Below, piece after piece: positions 21,540 through 33,865 of a stretch of DNA of 64,000 bases. Positions within the stretch are counted from its first letter, which is position 1. Each line of letters opens with the position of its first letter. Under the pieces are notes generated by a model. The model had not been told where the DNA came from. It saw nothing but the letters and a program-made list of their open reading frames with translations, and searched no databases. Position numbers and translations under genes: made by a program. The stretch covers positions 620,501 to 684,500 of the forward strand of contig LSRY02000042.1 of NCBI GenBank assembly GCA_001643675.2, given 5' to 3'. This stretch comes from Monocercomonoides exilis (taxonomy: Eukaryota; Preaxostyla; Oxymonadida; Polymastigidae).

Positions 21540-24500
21540 ATTGAATACAACCAACCAAAATGCAAATAATTCACATATTGTTTGTGATAATTCGGTTAGT
21601 AATATTTGTTCTCTTCCTCCTTCTCTTCCTCAATCATTGTCTTCTTCTCATTCTCCTTCTTCCTCTCCTTCTTCTTCTTCTTCTTCCTTTTCTTCTTCCT
21701 TTTCTTCTTCCTCTTCTTCCTCTTCCTCTTCTCCTCCTCCTTCTTCTTCTTCCACGACTTCTTCCTCCTCCCCTTCATCATCATCATCTTCTTCTTCTTC
21801 TTCCTTTTCCTCTTCCTCTCCCACTTCCTCTCTCCATCCACATGTTCCCACAATGCCAATTCTTCTCCATCGAAGCTCTTCAGACAATGCAATCGCTCCT
21901 TCTTCATCTGCACTGAACAAACAAGATGATAACAGCAATATAAATAGCATAAATAGCATAAACAGAACAAATAAAGATAATGAGAATCAAGAGATGAATA
22001 AAAACAATAATAATAATATTAATATTAATATTAATATTAAAGATGTTAAAACTACCAATAACACCCATTCCTTTTCTTTCCCTTCTTCTTCTCATCTGAT
22101 TTATCCTTCGATCTTTTCATACGCCCAACAAAACATACACAAATTGAGACAAACAAAAACAAAAGGAAAGAAAAAAGAAACAGAAATATCTTCTTTTCCT
22201 CTCTTTGTTTGCCAATCTTCTTCGAATGTGATAAAAAAATCGAATTCTTCTTCTTCTTTGCCTATTTGCTATTCATTCAATGAAGAAAAATCAGATGAAA
22301 AGAATAAAAGAAGTGAAGGAAGAAGTGAAAGAAGTGAAAGAAGAGAAAAAGAAAGAGAAAAAGAAAAAGAAAAAGAATGTGATGAAGATGATGAGGAAAC
22401 GAAGAAGATGATGGGGAAGGAGAAGGAGAAGGAGGAGAAGAAAAGAAATGAGAGGAAGAAGAGAAAAGAAGAGGAAAGAAGAGGAAGAAAAGAGAGAAGA
22501 AGAGGAAGGAGAAGAAGAGGAAGAAGCATAAAAGCCAGAAAAGTGGATAAAGCAGAAGGAGATGAGACTTCGTTGATTGGTTTTCTGTCATCGCTTGTAT
22601 CACAACATACTTCTTATCCTGCAAATTATTTGAAATCTTCTTCTTCTTCTTCCTCTTCTTCCTCCTCCTTTCCTTCATCTTCTTCTAATGTTAATGTTAA
22701 TGTTAATGCAATTCAATCTGAATTTATTAATTCTTCCTCTTCCTCTTCCTCTTCTTCCTCATCAAATAAAGCAGAAGTTGACAACACCTCCTTTTCTTCC
22801 ATTTTGACATCAGCTGTTGAAGTCTCATCTCCTTCTCCTTCTCCTTCTTTTCGTTCTTCTCGTTCTCATTTTTCTCCTCTTCCTTCTCCTTCTCCTTCTC
22901 CATCATCATCTTCTTCATCATCATCATCTTCTTCAAAGACATCTTCCTTCCAGACAGTGCATTCGAGTGATGTCGACAGCGAAGAAGAGGCGATGAGGAT
23001 GATTACACAGAAGATGAGCCAGCTGAGGAAGGAGAAGAAGAAATGGATGTTGATCAGAAGGAAGATAGAGATTGTGTCAAATAGACTGTGCTATGGAGGA
23101 AGAGGAGGAAGAGGAAGAGAAGGAGGAGGAGGAGGAGGAGGAAGGAGGGAAGAGAAGAAGGAAGAGAAGAAGACGGAGGAGAAGGAAAAGGAAAAGGAAA
23201 AGGAAGAGAAAGAAGGCGAAGATAGGGAAATTGATGATGTTAATAGAAATAATACAAAGAACAATGAATCAAAAGCAATAGATGAAGATAACAAGGACAT
23301 CACAAATGAAGATAAATGTGAATGCAGTCATCGAATATCACACCATTCTCATTCAATTTCGTCCTCTTCTGTTTTCTCTCCCTTTTTTGTGTCTGCCCAA
23401 TTGTCATTGAGCGATGCACCGAATGAAAGAGAAGGAAAGAAAGCTCATAAAAAACATGAGCATCATAAGCATAAGCATAAACATAAAGAGAAAAATATTG
23501 AGAAAGAGAAAGAGAAAGAAAGAAAGAAAGAGAAAGAGAAAGAGAAAGATGAAGTCAAAGATAAAAACTATAATTCCAAAAGCCAAAAGAATAATCAACG
23601 CAAACACACGTATCATCAAAGGCATCATTCGATGATTGAGAAGAAGCCATCTTCTTTTCCTCTTTCTCCTCTTTTGTTGAATGCTCATATTTCTCATTCA
23701 TCTTCTCCTCCTCCTCTTCGTCTCCATTCTCATTCGCATTCTCGTTCTCATTCACTTTCTTCTGATCATCCTACTTCTTCTCATTCTCCTTCTTCTGCTT
23801 CTTCAACATCTTCAACATCTTCCTCTTCTTCTTCCTCTTCAGCATGGTTAGGTTCTTCATTCTTTTCTTCTTCTTCTTCCTCCTCCTCCTCCTCTTCTTC
23901 TTCTTCCTCTTCTTCCTCTCCTTCTTCCTCTCCTTCTCCTTCTCCTTCTCTCTCCTCCTTCTCTCTCTCCTCTGATGAAGTCATTTCTCTCTCTTCCTTC
24001 TCCTCTTTCTCCTCTTTCTCTTCGATCTCTGAGCCTTCTCTTGTCTCCACCCCTTCCTCCTTCCTCACCCTCCTCTCTTCCCTCTACTTCACCCTCTTCG
24101 AAAACACCCTTCCTTCTTCTCATCATCCTCCTTCCTCTCACACTTCATCGCCTGACTCATTCAATCAAATGAATTGCGCTAATAATAATAATAATAATAC
24201 CTTCACATTCACAACACAAAATATGAAAGGAGGAGGAGCAGAACGAGAAAGAGGAGGAAGATCACATTCACTGCCACCTTCTTCTTCTTCTTCTTCTTCT
24301 TCATTTCCTTCTTCCTCTTCCTCCTCCTCCTCCTCCTCTTCTTCTTCTTCTTCCATCACAAACAAACCCTTCTCTATATTCTCCTCTTCATTCCACAACA
24401 CTGTCAAAGGAAGAGAAATGTTTCATTCTCTTTCTCCTCCTCCTTCTCCTTTCTCTCCTCCACCAGCACATTCATTCCACACGCCTCTTAATTTTGTTGT

Positions 24501-26202
24501 TCCTCTTTCTTCTCCTTCTTCTCCTTCTCCTTCTTCACCTCATCCTCATTTTTATAATCAAAATTATCATATTAATAATATTTATAATAATATTCTTCAT
24601 TTACAGACCCATCCTCATACACAAACACAAACACAAACACTTTCACAAACACATTCACAAACACATTCATATTTTCATTCACATTCACATTCACATTCAC
24701 TTCCACCATCACAATTGCCATCTTCCTCTTTCTCTTATTGTAAACCAACCTCTTCATTCTTCTCTTCCTCTTCCTCTTCATTTTCTTCTTCTTCTCCTTC
24801 TTCTTCTTCTCCTTTCTTTTCTTCCTCCTCTTCTTCCTCTTCTTCCTCTTCTACTCATTCGCAAGCACATTCTATTCAAAATCAAACAAGAATAAACAAA
24901 GATGATGTTACTAATAAGAAGGATATTATTAAATCCAAAGGAAATGATAAGGAAAAGGAAAAGGAGAAAGAGAAAGAAAGAGGAAGAGGAAGAGGAAAGG
25001 AAAGAAGAAATGAAAAAGAAAATGCTTCACCAAAAAAGATAAGCAATGCAAACAACACATTCATGTCTGTCCTTCATCCATATGATGGAAAACAAAATAA
25101 AACTTTTCAATCTTCTTCTTCTTCTCCTTCTCCTTCTCCTCCTTCTCCTTCTCCTTCTTCCTCTTCCTTTTCTCCTTCATTTCTCAGCCAGAAAGAGTAC
25201 AGCCATTCATCTGCTTCCATTTCTGACTTCTGTCTGATCGACTCTCCTCTCTCACAAGACGACCCCCAAAGACATCAGCTCAGCATCCCTCCGTTTCTGA
25301 ATGCCATTTCTTCTTCTTCTTCTTTTGCTTCTTCTTCCTCTTCTTCTTCCTCCTCATTTTCTTCTTCTTTTCCTGTAAAACAAATGATTTTGCCTTTATC
25401 TTCATCATCATCATCATCTTCTTCTTCTTCTTCTTCTTCTGATCTTTCTTCTTCATTCAATTCTTTTGATAGAAACGCTTCTGTCAGCTTGTCAGCACCA
25501 ACATCATTCCTTTTGGATGAAGCAGAAACAGTCAAATATTCGCTTCAATCTGTTCCTCGTTGCTTTCCTCTTCAATCTTCTTCTTCTTCTTCACATTCTT
25601 CTTCCTTTTTCTCTTCTTCTCCTCCTTTGCCTCCTCCCCCTCCCCCTCCGAAACCTCTTCCATTGCTTTCTTCTTCTTCCTCTCCCTCCGTTTCTTTCCC
25701 TTCTTCTTCTTCTTCTTCATTTTATTACCCACTTTCCATTGAAAAAGCTGATATGAATATTAACTTATCAAATTCTTCTTCTTCCTCCTCCTCCTCTTCC
25801 TCTTCTCCTTCTTCTCTTTTTCATTCTTTTCATCAGCCCAATCAGCTTTTTCTGTCTCAATCGCCATTCACTCACTCAAAATATCATCTGTTTCATCCAC
25901 AAACAGAAGGAAAAGAGAGAAATGAGAATGAAAAGAGAGAAGAAAGAGCATTAAGAAAGGGAGAAAGAGAAGGAGAAAGAGAAGAGAGAGAAGAAGGGAA
26001 AGAAGAAGAAGAAGAAGAAGAGAAGAGAAAGAGGATGAGGAAGAGGAGGATGGAGAAGAAGAGGTGGACGAGAATGAAGACAATTCAGCAGAGATTGACT
26101 GAGACAGGTGCATCTGAGACAAAAGAATTAGATGAAGTCGATTTTGGGCTGAGAGATAACTGCGATTGGGATGAGGACGAAGAAGACACAGACGAAAAAT
26201 AA
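18796..26202 (+). CDS. Giant low-complexity protein (poly-Ser and Lys/Glu blocks), unknown function
   Basis: A single uninterrupted frame of 2,468 residues from the ATG at 18796. The first 25 residues are hydrophobic (FFTVLTLLLAISLNICFV) and could be a signal anchor, but an ATG at 18886 (MTDKKSQDHMTSS) gives a soluble start, so membrane attachment is uncertain. The only complex sequence is the first 150 residues or so, including PPTPVNKVASYVGFAIDSTG. After that the chain alternates between poly-Ser runs (up to about 22 residues), Lys/Glu/Arg-rich likely helices, His-rich stretches, a Thr/Gln/His repeat near 24610-24710 and Pro-rich stretches. No domain is recognised. The frame surviving over 7.4 kb of microsatellite-like DNA argues for selection on the protein. 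Confidence 0.7.
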
Positions 26203-26818
26203 AGGGAATAAATAAAGTTAAAGAAAGAAAGAAAGAAAGAAAGAAAGAATAAATAAGAAAATTTGATTAATAATTATTTATTATTATATTGATATATTTT
26301 ATTATTTTGTGAACTTGTTGAATTATGATTATTATTATTATTTTATTAATAAAAAGTCTGCTTTCTTTGTGTTATTCTTACAGAAATAGATATGCATTCT
26401 TATTTTCTTTTTGCTGTATTAATGTGAATATGATAACTTCTTCGTTTTTCCTCTTGTTTGACGTGGCTGTGCAAAAGATTTTATTTTATTTTAATTTAAT
26501 TTTTTAATTTGTGTGTAAATCGCAAAATCAAATCCTTTCTCTTATAATGTGAGGCTTTTCTTGTTGAAAGCATGTTGCAATTGCAAACAGCTTGATATTG
26601 TTCTTTTTTTCAGTTCAAATTATTGTTTAAACGAGTTTATCACACATTTTTAGATTTTGAAAATACAGGAAATGTTGTTCAAAATGAGAATTTTTGCAAT
26701 CGAATAAAAAATTTTGCAAACAAAATAATAATAATAATTTATTCAAAATCGAAAATTCAAAAAAAAAAAAGATAAAAATTATAAAAAAATAAAATAAAAT
26801 CAAAATAATAAAGAAATA

Positions 26819-26854
<36 letters not shown>

Positions 26855-27899
26855 AAAATACTTCCATCTTTGGGAGTCAATAAAATGAATGAAAATTGAA
26901 AAATCATGAAAAGATAAGAAGAAATATTTAAAGCACAACAACTATTTCAACAAAAACTGGATGAATTACAAATGCGAAAAGAGGAAAAATGTCTGAGATG
27001 GCAAAAGAAGAACTGTGAAGATTTAGTCATTTCAAAACATTGCAAACGAGCGTTCACAACAACAGTCATTTGGTTGGGATAAATATTTGATTTGAAGTAT
27101 TTGAAGGACACGCATTTTCCACGAATTCGTAATTGATCAAGTTTATTTATTATTATATGACACAGCATGAACGTTCGATTCATTTTCAATAACAACTATC
27201 ATAACATCTTATAATCCTTTTCATTGAAAATTTACACTTTTTGTAATCCTCTTTTTCACTCAATTTTCTATAACAGTTGAATAACTTTTCGATGAAAATA
27301 TCTATATCATTATAGGATTCTTAGCATTCTTCAGTTGAACATGAAAGAGCTTTTTTCATAATAAATATATATTAAACTTATGCTTTTTTGAACTTTCCAA
27401 GAGTTTCATTCTCTTCAATAACAGAAAATTAATTTTAGTTGTTGGAAGAAATCAGAAAGATTTCTTTTATTTTTGAAGATAAGTGAAAGAATGTGGAATA
27501 ATGTTATATGAAAGCGTGGATTACAATTTTTTAATAATGAATATTTAAAAATGAAAGAGTATACTTGGAAAAAGCAACACATCATTGAAACTGAATTTTC
27601 TTCTGGAAATATATCAGATGCATCATCTCTAAAAAAAGTATTTCTAAAAATAGAAAAGAAATTGAATGGTTTGACACAAAAATGTTTCATGAGTCAAAGC
27701 ATTCGTCAGGCTTATTTGACATATGAGGAAAATGTTTTTTTTTTTGAAATAAAAAAAAAGAAAAAAAATTGAGAAAAAATGATGATGGATATACAATTAT
27801 AAAGATATTTGGTTGGACAAAAGATTGGACATATTACTCATTGTGGATGCGGATATTGGATTTTAACTCAAATACCACATTTTTTTTTATTAAGTTGAA
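26203..27899. other. Intergenic with two GAAA microsatellites
   Basis: (GAAA)n lies directly after the stop codon at about 26221-26250 and again at about 26814-26856. A minus-strand frame at 26947-27195 and a plus-strand frame at 27551-27772 are short and unlike anything I know. The latter ends in a poly-Lys stretch typical of A-rich DNA. No gene is supported. Confidence 0.5.
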
Positions 27900-29213
27900 T
27901 TAAGATCTTCTTTTTTTCACCACAATGACAATCACCACGATTGCAATTGCAATCACGACAACAATCGGAACAACAATTGCAACAATCAATCCAACGTTCG
28001 ATTTCTTTTTATCTTCTGTTGCTGGATCGTTTTTTGGATTATTGTGTTTCTTCACGTATTTCTCAACAATGTCTATTGGTTCTGATTTTGAATCTGCCGC
28101 TGCCTTTATCCACCCTGCATTAGAATCATTGTAATCATTGGCAAACTCAAATGCATTATCTTGATTGCAGAATTCTTCAATATCAGGAGCAATAATGAAC
28201 AATGAAGTAACAGATGAATTTGCTGTGTTTGAGCTGTCAATTTCAAGATTGTTTGCTGATGGTAGCTGCAGTTGTGATGCTGCCTTTGGTAAGTCAATGA
28301 ACAGTGCGCCTGACTTTCCGTTTGGGGCTGTACAAGATTTAAATGTGCATTTTCTTTTTCTTCCAATGGAAACGACAGAAACATTTGAGCGAACCCACAT
28401 CTCCACACCAGCTGTCTCTCCATCTTCTGATTTTGCTTCATTCACTGTTAATCCATCAATTGTAATGTTAGCCGGCTGACTTTCTCTATCAGATATGTAA
28501 ATTGCTCCTCGAATCTCCAAATTCACTTTCTTTATGTCCACGCCATTCAATGATACTTCACTTGCTCCAGAGATATAAAATGGACATGCAGAAAACAAAA
28601 CAGTGTTGTATTCATCTGTGCATGTAACATTTTCGATATAGACTTTTCCTGTGTCCACAACAACCAGTGCATGAACTTTTGGAGTGTTATGCAAATGTTT
28701 TATTTGATCAATTCTTTGTGATTGAAAAGCGGATCTTTCAAATCGACAGTTGTTGATGGATAGTGATGATGAACCCTCTGGAGCATAAATAAGGAATGCC
28801 CAGCTGGGATTAGACATGGGGAAAATAAACTCCAAATATTCATATTCAACAGTGTTTTTGCACTCCAATAAAGACATGGTATTTCCAGGGACTTCACAAT
28901 TAATCTTAACCTCTTCATTATCTTTTCCATCACTTTTGAATCCTCCAATAGTTATTTTCGTCTTATCAAAAGAAATCACTTCTGCATCAAGTGGGGTTGC
29001 ATCTTTAATTACTTTGATTGTCAAACTATCTCCTTCTTGATTCAATTTTGACAAGGCATTTGAAAAACTGTTCACTGCTTGATCAACTGAAGAACCATCG
29101 TTCCGTGCTCCTCCGCTTTGTCTAACATAAACTTCAGTCAAGCCAGAGTTTTCAATTTCTTGAGTGAGCACAAGCACAGTCGCAATAAAGAGGAAAGTAC
29201 TTTGTTGCATTAT
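27900..29213 (-). CDS. Single-pass beta-helix surface protein
   Basis: From the ATG at 29213 the protein has 437 residues and opens with a signal peptide (MQQSTFLFIATVLVLTQ). An upstream ATG at 29258 would add 15 residues. The ectodomain starts EVYVRQSGGARNDGSSVDQA, like the start of parallel beta-helix adhesin modules. It continues with short rungs such as LSINNCRFERSAF, VYIENVTCTDEYNTVLFSAC and EVSLNGVDIKKVNLEIRGAI. A linker rich in Asn, Asp and Lys leads to one C-terminal membrane span (GLIVAIVVPIVVVIAIAIVV) and a short basic tail, KKRRS. It is a small, single-module relative of the giant protein's ectodomain and lacks its cytoplasmic machinery. An adhesin or recognition role is inference from the fold. 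Confidence 0.8.
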   Translation of the reverse strand: MMQQSTFLFIATVLVLTQEIENSGLTEVYVRQSGGARNDGSSVDQAVNSFSNALSKLNQEGDSLTIKVIKDATPLDAEVISFDKTKITIGGFKSDGKDNEEVKINCEVPGNTMSLLECKNTVEYEYLEFIFPMSNPSWAFLIYAPEGSSSLSINNCRFERSAFQSQRIDQIKHLHNTPKVHALVVVDTGKVYIENVTCTDEYNTVLFSACPFYISGASEVSLNGVDIKKVNLEIRGAIYISDRESQPANITIDGLTVNEAKSEDGETAGVEMWVRSNVSVVSIGRKRKCTFKSCTAPNGKSGALFIDLPKAASQLQLPSANNLEIDSSNTANSSVTSLFIIAPDIEEFCNQDNAFEFANDYNDSNAGWIKAAADSKSEPIDIVEKYVKKHNNPKNDPATEDKKKSNVGLIVAIVVPIVVVIAIAIVVIVIVVKKRRS

Positions 29214-29620
29214 TGATGATGTTCTTTTCTCTCGGTAGCAATAGATCTTTACTCTCATTATATGTATCAGATAGATTTCAATCTATGGTGCCACCTTGAA
29301 TGTATTGTGCGCCTGTCAATATTGCTTCTGTTATCAAAATACATCAAAATGTTTTTCAATTCAAAAACTTTATGTGACAGTAATTATCTTAAATGCTTTA
29401 ATTATCACATAATTCTTCTTTGATCGCAAAACAATAAACCATCAACAAAACTTCAATTATTTTCATCTCATTTGTTCTTTAACATCCAAAAACAAAAACA
29501 GACTTCGAGAAAAAAATTTTTGTTTTTTTCAAGATTATTGATGTGATGTGTTGTTGATTATTTTGTGTTTTTTCTTTTCTTTTCGTTTTCTTTTTTTTTC
29601 TGTTTATCTTTCTTTCATTC

Positions 29621-29673
<53 letters not shown>

Positions 29674-29689
29674 GCACTTTTTTCTTTAT
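29214..29689. other. Intergenic with 30-bp poly-T tract
   Basis: Pyrimidine-rich sequence with (TTC)n and then about 30 T residues at about 29643-29672. It lies between the surface protein's 5' end and the C-terminal coding remains of the second pogo-like copy. No gene is supported. Confidence 0.5.
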
Positions 29690-31301
29690 TGGAACCAAAA
29701 TTTTTTTGAAAAGAAAAAAGTTAAAAACACGTCAAAAAATACAAAACTCGAATCAATTACTCTTTTTTCTTTTCTTTTTCCATTTTCACATTCAAAGGAA
29801 TCAAATTCATAACTTGTTTCATCGTCATCATTCTTTTTTTTTTTGAACGTCCTTTTCACTTTTTTCTCCAAAAGCAATTCCTCTTCTTCAATTTCCTTTT
29901 CCTTTTCAACAATTTCTTCAATTTCTTTCTCTCAATATCTTCAATTATCACCTTGTTTTTTTTTTTTATTATAGTCATTCCATTCATCAAGAAGCTTTTC
30001 TTTTAATATTTCTTTTCCGAAGAAGTCGAAACAATGTGAATGAGAAGGAATGAAGTATTGAGAAGACTGAGGAAGCTTCGACAGCACAGATCCAGATCAA
30101 TTGTTGAGGACTCCGCTGTTGTTGAAGGCTTTTTTGATGACTGATGGGGTGAATGCTGTGTGAAGGGCTTGTGGAAACACATCGGCGGCGGCTGTTCTTT
30201 TTGAAGATGAGGAGGTGGATGATGGAGAACTGTTATTGCTTGAAAGTTCCGACTATAACACTGCAAACACGCCTCTTTCCAGCGGCTGCGATATGTGTGC
30301 GGTGTGTGGAACAAATGTGACGACGTCTATTTCATCTTCCTTAAACTTTCTCCATATCGTTGGATCTGCTCGCGATGAGTGTGAATCCAGGGAAGAAGGC
30401 AACAATGAGATTCTTTTCGAATTCGCTTTCTTTTGTCAATGATAGCAGGCCGCAGGACTGTTAAGGTGTATTTTTTGAATGTTGTTTTGTCCATCCAGCC
30501 GTTTGTATTTGGCCATATGTCAAGCGACGGCGTTAACAGTATTGTCAGTTCTTTCGGAAAATTTGCACTCGACCACAGCACGACAGACGGAAGCGAGAAG
30601 CCATCAGCAGCGATTCCAGCAACGAGAGTGGCATTCGGCATCCGTTCGGCAGTTTTTTGAACCAACTTTGTTCATCTGCGGGATGAACAACTACACCACG
30701 TGTAGAAGTTGGAATGTGAAGCGAAGATTCATCGATATTGAAGATTATTTCCTCTGGATATTTGTTTGCATCGTGAAATGAATGAAATTCTGTGTTCCAC
30801 GGCTTTAGGACTTTCTGACAAGATGCTGCAAGTCTGTTGATATCAACTTGCTTTGGAAGCTATGACTTCAATTCCGGATGGAGCTTTATGAATGCGTTAA
30901 CAGTCTTCAGAGTTGCTGTTTTTTTTCTTCTTTTCTTCATTTTCTCCTTCTTCTTCACTATCGTAAATTATATTTTCCATCCAAATACCAATTAATATTC
31001 AATTCAAATGTCAATAGCAAACCAGATCACGGGCTTTTCGTAACGAGAGGCTTGACCCAGATCGGGATTCAATTGCAACTTCTTCCAAGAATTGCTTTTC
31101 TTTTTCACCGCTGATAATTGGTGGGTGTCCAACTTTTGCAATATGCCTGCCGTTTTTTATTGCTTTTCCAGCGTGCTCCAAAGATTTTTTGCTTATTCCA
31201 CCGTATTTAACACCGTCGACCAGCCTGACAACATTGTCATGAACAATGTGTGCAATCATTTCCGATCTTGAACTATATTTTCTGTAACGAAATGCAGACA
31301 T
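29690..31301 (-). pseudogene. Decayed pogo-like transposase, copy 2
   Basis: Read right to left. It starts MSAFRYRKYSSRSEMIAHIV at 31301, followed by a CENP-B/psq-like helix-turn-helix region (GGISKKSLEHAGKAIKNGRH). A probable intron (GTTTGC...CGATAG, about 30963-31030) precedes a Lys-rich linker with one in-frame TAG. The catalytic core then reads EEIIFNIDESSLHIPTSTRG near 30740-30800 (first Asp), TLVAGIAADGFSLPSVVLWS near 30570-30630, NGWMDKTTFKKYTLTVLRPA near 30440-30500, and VTFVPHTAHISQPLERGVFA near 30262-30325. The third catalytic position is Glu here, where copy 1 has Asp. The second Asp is lost in a shifted frame. A Lys/Asp/Glu-rich tail runs to about 29690. Stops and frameshifts make it non-functional. 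Confidence 0.75.
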
Positions 31302-31389
31302 TGCTTCCTTCAGCCGCTTCTGCGCTGCTTCAGCTTACTTTTTCACTAGTAATTTCATTTATATATTATGGGAAATGTTTATTAACATA

Positions 31390-32090
31390 TTTTTTTTAAT
31401 ATATAGGTAATTATTTTTGAAACCATAATTTTTCAAACAAAAATTTCTGTCTGAGTCTTCATTTAAAATGCAGATTAATCGATACTGCAAAGTTTAAGCT
31501 GCTCTAAAGATTGTTTTTAAAAATACGTTCTCGAATAGAGTTTTTTCAAACAAGTTTAATGTTTTTTTTCCCTTCAAAAGAATAGTTCCTCTTCCAAGAA
31601 ACAAAATTTTAGAATTACAAACACCCCGAAAAATGTTATGATTTCAAAAATAATCACCCATATTTAAATTCTTTTTAAAGAATTTTTAATTAATATGGGG
31701 AAAAATACAGACTTTCAAGCATTTTTTGCACAAGGCATTGAAAAATTGCTTCACTCATAACTTAATTTCTCTTTCTCAGATTTTTAAATTAATGAGATTT
31801 TAATATCCATAAGAAGGCATCATTGATGAAATAACAAAATGCTTTGTGACATTTCACGAATGTCAAAAAATGGACTCATTTTAAATGTGCTTTTTGATCG
31901 AAAAAATTCGATAAAAAGTACAAATTTTTTCAGTGAAAGTGCTTGAAGTGAAAAATTTTTCCACATATTTAAATTTTTGAATGAATTAGAAATATTTACA
32001 AACCTAGGTGCAGTCCAGTTTCTCATGAAAGCACAATGGAAGGACTTGAACCCTTCCACATGAAAAATTGGATTTATTTCAAAATTCAAA
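31390..32090. repeat. Dispersed repeat family, instance 1
   Basis: This contains three pieces shared with other sites: a forward copy of the module TGATTATTTTTGAAATCATA (degenerate, 31403-31435), its inverted copy at 31621-31662 (acaccccgaaaaatgttatg...), and a second module at 31694-31790 (atggggaaaaatacagactt, tcactcataacttaattt). It is followed by gtgacatttcacgaatgtca. Related copies are at 34.4-34.7, 35.4-35.9 and 63.0-64.0 kb. No coding potential is seen, so it is probably a non-autonomous element. Confidence 0.6.
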
Positions 32091-33254
32091 TATAAGAAAA
32101 CTTGACATTTGAATATGTTACAGAATTATTTTTTATAAAATATCATTTGTGTGAAGGATTAATTATCTCTTCAAATTAAAAGTGCCGATAAAAAGAAGAC
32201 TTTATACACTTTTGTTTCGGTTGACAATAAATAAGGGAAGAGGAAGAGGATAAAGATGAAGAAGTGAAAGGAGGGAGAAACACAGTTGTTGAAGTTGAAT
32301 GGATTGATATAAATGATAATTCTTCACTTTTCTATGTGACCTACTTTTCAAGCATTATTTCCTGGAAAGTGATGTTCTTGATCTGTTTTTTGAAAATGAA
32401 ATGAGACTGGACAAACAAATGAACAATTGAAAACAAGAAAAGAAAAGGATTTGGTGGATGTGCTGGGTTGGCGATGTGGATCAGGAGTTGCTCCTTTGAA
32501 TGTTATGAATTGGTATCAGCAGACTCAGAAGTTTCAACAAAGTGACTTAGTGCAGAAAAGAAGGGATCGTAGACTCTGTATATGACATTCCTGAAGACGT
32601 AACAATAAATGTGGGAGATGCTCCCCACACTGTCTGTAGGGCACATCAAACCAATAACTTTTTCGTCAAAAAAATGTGATTAACGCTGATTTTTTTGATT
32701 TCACAAGGATTGATTCATGTGGCTGTAAAGGTTTCTTTCTCAATTGGTGAGAAAGACGAGAAGACTGCGAACGATCAACATGAACTGAAAGTTAACACTA
32801 TCTTAATAAGGTGATAATTACACACAGTGGCGATGAGATGGAGAAAGTTTATTCATTGAGACATCGCCAAATGATATTCTTTCGAAGCTTGATATTGCAC
32901 ATTTCTTTTGGTTGAGCTATGCAGAAATTAACGGAGAAGATTTGCTGTGTGTTCGCAAGGCCGAGGAAGAAAGTTGAGCAGAAGGTGAGTGAAAAAAGAA
33001 TGCATGAAAGTTAAATGAAATTCTCGATTCAAAAATCTTTTTTTTTTAATGACTCCATGTAAGAAAACTTGGCTGAAGCTTCAGATATCGAGAAAAAGAG
33101 TTTGAAAGCGAGATGATTGCATTTGTTGATGGAATTGCGTCTGACGTTTGTGAACAATTCTTTCATTGAAAACGATAAAAAAGAGATAAAGGGGAAAAAG
33201 TGAAGAAATGATAAAAAATAAAATAATTTCTTTAAAAGAAATTCGAAAAAGTGA
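32091..33254 (+). other. Possible decayed exons, unidentified
   Basis: Short open segments separated by intron-like sequence can be read on the plus strand: EKDLVDVLGWRCGSGVAPLN near 32450, GLIHVAVKVSFSIGEKDEKT near 32708, then after a possible intron (GTGATA...CATTGAG) SPNDILSKLDIAHFFWLSYA near 32865. Several stops intervene and no start, end or family can be given. It could be chance or a dead multi-exon gene. Confidence 0.25.
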
Positions 33255-33865
33255 TTAAAAAGAGTATTCAATTATCTGTTTTATTGAATGAAGTTTTTGA
33301 AATTCAATCTTTGTTTTCTTTGGTTGTTGGCATGCTATTCTTGAATGGGAATTGGGCGATTGTGCAGCCATTGAAGAACGCATCGTTGCTCCTTCAGTTT
33401 GAAGCGATGTTGTTGTCGAAGAAACAAAAAGTGATGAGTTTAACTCCACACATCCAGGAATATGCATCTCCGAAGCATTGCTGCACATCCTCCTGAAGTT
33501 GAAGTTGATGCCAATTAATTATTCACGAATTGGCAATCATAAACCAATAATATCTCTGGTTTATTATTCGGATAATTATGAAATGTTGGAGAATCAGCAG
33601 CATCACCATTAGAATTTGAAATGCATTTGTATTTGGTGAGCATGAATTGACCATTTTCTGGGAACGCACCAATACCTAAATACCAGCCAGTTCCGCACCA
33701 AAATGTTATTGAACAATTTTCAATCCTCTTATCTGAGAACAAAAAACACAATTTGATTGTGGATTGCAAACATATTCTGTACTTCTGCGAACTCAGAAAA
33801 GTTTGTGAAGTTAGAATTACCTTAACTAACATAATTTCTAACTTTCTAATAATAATAATACGCAA
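33255..33865 (-). pseudogene. Fragment of a beta-helix surface protein gene
   Basis: The minus strand from about 33720 reads RIENCSITFWCGTGWYLGIG, FPENGQFMLTKYKCIS and KPEILLVYDCQFVNN, then stops. In a neighbouring register it continues with SGGCAAMLRRCIF. The rhythm (short beta rungs, Cys at the rung ends, Gly-Gly turns) is that of the surface proteins in this window. There is no start, signal peptide or membrane span. I take it as a remnant; because it is short, the identification is moderate. Confidence 0.45.

Noticed and set aside
19282-26122. Many long Leu-, Phe-, Lys- or Glu-rich frames on both strands within the giant Ser-rich gene
   Set aside because: They are mirror images or frame shifts of the TCT/GAA tracts in the main frame and have no start context, domain or independent codon structure.
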